A stretch of 64,000 bases of DNA from Telluribacter humicola (GTDB taxonomy: Bacteria; Bacteroidota; Bacteroidia; Cytophagales; Spirosomataceae), in the NCBI RefSeq assembly GCF_017355935.1, contig NZ_JAFIQT010000001.1:1116001-1180000 (forward strand), in the 5' to 3' direction. How positions within the stretch are numbered: position 1 is the first letter of the stretch; every line of letters starts with the position of its first letter. The notes under the pieces were generated by a model, which ran no database searches, had not been told where the DNA came from, and was given only the letters and a program-made list of their open reading frames with translations. The position numbers and the translations under genes were made by a program. Shown in pieces: positions 61,829-64,000 of the stretch.

Positions 61829-62090
61829 GAGGTTGATTGATAGGGACATTGTACATAATAATGTATCGTGTCAAAAGGAAGCTTCTGCCTGATTATACTG
61901 TTCAGGCTACGCCTGATAGCTGGTGCTGCTGACGCTGGTAAGCTCATGAAAAGCTTAGATTCTGGTTATTTAGTAAGCAATGTCTTAGAAGATTCCGCAT
62001 CTGAGTACTTATTTCCTCATCGCTGACTTTGCCTTTCTGCCTATACGGGTTGGTTTGATTTTTTTCGGAATTATCGGGAGAATATAAGAT

Positions 62091-62606
62091 ATGAAGCGTA
62101 TGAAAAAGATAACCTTACGAGCAGGAATGTTTATGTTCCTCACTCTGGGAGGGCTATTTACAAGCTGTAACTCAGGAGTAAAAAATGAAAGAGAAGAGCT
62201 AGCCGAAGCCCAGCAAGAGGCACTCGAAACAACCGATGAAGCCTATGATGAGCTAAGAAATGCTGATGAAAGAGAAGATATTGCTGAAGTCCGGGATGAA
62301 CTGAAAGAGGCAAAAGCCAATCTGTCGGAGAAGCAGCGGTCCTATGTAGAGAAGATGCGCGACCGCCAGGAGAAAATCCAGAAACGGCTTTCCATGATGG
62401 ATTCTAAAATAGCTTCGAGCAGCGGAGATACAAAAGATAAATGGGTTGAGCGACGTACCAAGCTCATGAGAGAGCGGGACCTGCTCCAGGCAAATCTGCT
62501 GGAAATGCAGCAACCCATGACCAGCGAGCAAATGGTAAGCGTAGAGAAGCAGATTGATGAGCTATTGAAGGCCATAGATACCGAACTAGCCACGAATACG
62601 AAGTAG
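62091..62606 (+). CDS. hypothetical coiled-coil lipoprotein
   Basis: This 171-residue protein has a lipoprotein signal with lipobox ending FTSC (Cys26). The mature part is strongly charged and helical with heptad-like spacing (for example EELAEAQQEALETTDEAYDEL and EKMRDRQEKIQKRLSMMDSK), so it is predicted to form a long coiled coil. It has no catalytic motif. It could be an envelope-associated structural or regulatory protein. It stands alone on the plus strand. Confidence 0.7.
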   Translation: MKRMKKITLRAGMFMFLTLGGLFTSCNSGVKNEREELAEAQQEALETTDEAYDELRNADEREDIAEVRDELKEAKANLSEKQRSYVEKMRDRQEKIQKRLSMMDSKIASSSGDTKDKWVERRTKLMRERDLLQANLLEMQQPMTSEQMVSVEKQIDELLKAIDTELATNTK

Positions 62607-62675
62607 CTATAAGTAGTATTATAATCTCGAAAGTACAAGTAGTTTCATATATCCACACCTAAGTAGTTAGAGTAG

Positions 62676-62706
62676 CAGGGGGAGCCATTTGGCTCCCCCT
62701 GTTTAT
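62676..62706 (+). terminator. terminator of the coiled-coil lipoprotein gene
   Basis: The stem CAGGGGGAGCC/GGCTCCCCCTG (62676-62686 with 62691-62701) is followed by TTTATT. Confidence 0.88.
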
Positions 62707-62724
62707 TGTAGTAGTACCTTAAGA

Positions 62725-63291
62725 TTAGGTCAGTCGTCGGGAGATCAGCGTCCGGACCAGCTCATAGAAGGGGTAAGGCTGCATGGTACGCCAGTTGTCC
62801 AGGTGTAGGGTGCCGCCAAAGTTCAGGTAGTAGTCCAGGCGATAACGCTTCCACTCGTGCTCCACATGGTCACGGAAGCCTACGGCCGCAATCCAGCCAT
62901 CCTCCACATCCTCAAACCACTCCGCATAGTACTCATCGTCGGACCCGTGGAAGTTCATTATGTTTTCGCCGATCAGGATAAACTGGTTGATACCTGCCGC
63001 CACCAATTCGTCTACTACGTTCCGCTTGAAGTACATGATATCGTTGTGGAGAGTATCGTTCCATTCACCAAACAGCTCTATCACCGCAAATCTCCGGTCG
63101 TAATCCGCAAAAAGTATCTTTACATACAGCGTTTCGGAGCCAATGGTATCCCAAAGGGGATGTATATAGTACCCATAGATGTCGTTCTCGTAGTAGTTAA
63201 GGTTATACTCCCGACCATAGAAGGGCGATCTTCGGTCCCGACTGGATTCATAGTGTTTTTCCCAGTTATAAAAGGGCTCTATTTCTTGCAT
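62725..63291 (-). CDS. hypothetical protein, acidic and aromatic-rich
   Basis: This 188-residue protein has no signal peptide or membrane segment. It is rich in Tyr, Asp and Trp with an alternation of aromatic and acidic residues (NYYENDIYGYYIH, WFEDVEDGWIAAV). It is reminiscent of a conserved Bacteroidota hypothetical family, but I cannot name it. The sequence does not show an active site. Upstream it has a palindrome at 63341-63360. Confidence 0.6.
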   Translation of the reverse strand: MQEIEPFYNWEKHYESSRDRRSPFYGREYNLNYYENDIYGYYIHPLWDTIGSETLYVKILFADYDRRFAVIELFGEWNDTLHNDIMYFKRNVVDELVAAGINQFILIGENIMNFHGSDDEYYAEWFEDVEDGWIAAVGFRDHVEHEWKRYRLDYYLNFGGTLHLDNWRTMQPYPFYELVRTLISRRLT

Positions 63292-63332
63292 ATTAACATC
63301 AATTCTTTTCAGTTAAAGATACAATCGCATAA

Positions 63333-63360
63333 CAAAAAACATTCCCGCCGCGGCGGGAAT
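63333..63360 (-). terminator. palindrome with leftward T run
   Basis: The 20-nt palindrome ATTCCCGCCGCGGCGGGAAT (63341-63360) is followed, read leftward, by GTTTTTTGTT. It would terminate a leftward transcript from the 63361-63579 region, for which I see no gene. Confidence 0.65.
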
Positions 63361-63579
63361 AGAACCCCGTTTCTTCCTCCTGATTTTTACTTCTGAAACG
63401 GGTGTCAAAAAGGGAGCTACTACCTGAGTGATAGCGCAAAGGTACTTGTAGGTCAACCTGTTACCATTCAATAAGATTGTTGGTAACTGAACTGGATATA
63501 TCTGTATATTTAGGTAGTTATTGAGGAGCTGCTTCCTGAATGCCTGTACCAGAGTGTGGAACAACTAAACCTGTAGATT

Positions 63580-63852
63580 ATGCCAAAGTATATTATTGAA
63601 CGCGAAGTAGAAGGGGTGGGCAAATCGTCGACCGAGCAGCTGAAAGCTGTTTCAGAGACTTCCTGTGGAGTACTAAACAAGATGGGACCCGAGATCCAGT
63701 GGCTGCAAAGCTACGTGACGGGCGATAAGATCTACTGCGTGTACATCGCACCTAACGAAGAGATGATTCGCGAACATGCCCGACAAGGTGGGTTTCCGGC
63801 TAACGCGGTAAGTGAGGTAGTGACTATTATTGATCCGACTACTGCCGAGTAA
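63580..63852 (+). CDS. DUF4242 (nickel-binding-like) protein
   Basis: This 90-residue protein matches the DUF4242 pattern: KYIIEREVEGVG at the start, WLQSYVTGDKIYCVYIAPNEEMIREHARQGGFP in the middle, and VVTIIDPTTAE at the end. The family is small and cytoplasmic; some members are annotated as nickel-binding, which I cannot confirm. It stands alone, ending at the stem-loop 63893-63927. Confidence 0.88.
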   Translation: MPKYIIEREVEGVGKSSTEQLKAVSETSCGVLNKMGPEIQWLQSYVTGDKIYCVYIAPNEEMIREHARQGGFPANAVSEVVTIIDPTTAE

Positions 63853-63892
63853 AGCCGGTTCTTCCCTTGGATGAGGAATGACAGCTACTAAG

Positions 63893-63927
63893 AGCCCAAT
63901 CAACCGGCCACTCCGGTTGATTGGGCT
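63893..63927. terminator. bidirectional-type stem-loop
   Basis: A perfect 15-bp inverted repeat (63893-63907 with 63913-63927) with loop CCACT lies between the DUF4242 gene and the glutamate dehydrogenase end. It has no long T run. Confidence 0.7.
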
Positions 63928-63941
63928 ACGCTATTTCATGG

Positions 63942-64000
63942 TTATACTACTCCCTGAGCCATCATGGCATCAGCTACTTTTACAAACCCGCCCAGGTTGG
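63942..64000 (-). CDS. gdhA: NADP-type glutamate dehydrogenase, C-terminal end only
   Basis: Reading the minus strand from the right edge gives N-L-G-G-F-V-K-V-A-D-A-M-M-A-Q-G-V-V then stop (63942-63944). This matches the conserved C-terminus of GdhA (NIAGFVKVADAM.AQGVV). Only about 19 codons are present, so the rest lies beyond the window. The enzyme makes glutamate from 2-oxoglutarate and ammonium. Confidence 0.8.
   Translation of the reverse strand, partial: NLGGFVKVADAMMAQGVV

Noticed and set aside
63361-63579. Possible tRNA or tmRNA on the minus strand, from GGGGTTCTATTCCC
   Set aside because: The arm does not fold as a T-stem (a G-G mismatch results with a 7-base loop), no acceptor or anticodon arm fits, and the length available is too short for tmRNA.

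Overview
The window comes from a Bacteroidota genome, most likely the order Cytophagales. The evidence is a gliding-motility-type protein with a T9SS type B sorting domain (17043-19448), a C25 peptidase with a T9SS-type C-terminal domain (31145-35083), DUF2807/GIN and PspC envelope proteins, a CxxC Nfu protein, and several promoters of the Bacteroidota form TTG-N19/20-TAnnTTTG. I found no rRNA, tRNA, insertion sequence, prophage or CRISPR array. It reads as ordinary chromosome, about 85-90% coding, with most gene ends marked by strong stem-loops. The tetramer GTAC is visibly enriched throughout.

Layout. 1-6033: the 3' end of an M56 (BlaR1-type) peptidase, an outer-membrane barrel with a Crp/Fnr regulator, two AT-rich hypothetical genes, a Gfo/Idh/MocA oxidoreductase and a lipoprotein. 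6303-11126: an alpha/beta hydrolase, a frameshifted remnant, a J-domain protein and RecG. 11340-15242: a DUF2911 protein, a small membrane protein, a DgkA-type kinase, an SMP-30 lactonase and two thioredoxin-fold proteins. 15451-16947: ribosomal proteins L21 and L27, then Nfu. 17043-24683: the T9SS type B protein, a DUF389 protein divergent from a Na+/H+ antiporter, a beta-barrel, and a helical protein carrying a DVDDTA motif. 24820-29013: a PD40 propeller and sugar isomerase pair, then MazG and thiamine pyrophosphokinase. 29194-35628: a secreted hypothetical, a polytopic membrane protein, the C25 peptidase and DHFR. 35916-40240: PadR, a PspC/GIN membrane protein, a lone GIN protein and an ECF sigma factor. 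40499-46791: housekeeping genes (thioesterase, DUF2064, RidA, GltX), two small hypotheticals and a Fic protein. 47151-49221: a charged small protein, AIM24 and a DUF547 lipoprotein. 49259-57736: a carbohydrate locus with an AraC regulator divergent from an isomerase, an oxidoreductase, a 1255-residue ThuA/propeller/cupredoxin lipoprotein and a GH43 enzyme. 57849-64000: an ethylene-receptor-like histidine kinase with a response regulator, MOSC, DUF3500, DUF1080, two hypotheticals, DUF4242 and the last codons of a glutamate dehydrogenase.

How genes work together. Four neighbourhoods look functional. (1) AraC, isomerase, oxidoreductase and ThuA lipoprotein, with the DUF1080 protein nearby, suggest oxidative (3-keto) carbohydrate handling in the periplasm. 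(2) PadR with two GIN-domain proteins looks like an autoregulated envelope module; its promoter overlaps a perfect inverted repeat. (3) The Fic gene is preceded by three evenly spaced half-sites, and its C-terminus looks like a winged helix, which suggests autoregulation. (4) The histidine kinase overlaps its response regulator by 14 bases. Its membrane domain keeps the plant ETR1 copper/ethylene-site residues at the same spacing. This is the most unusual signal in the window.
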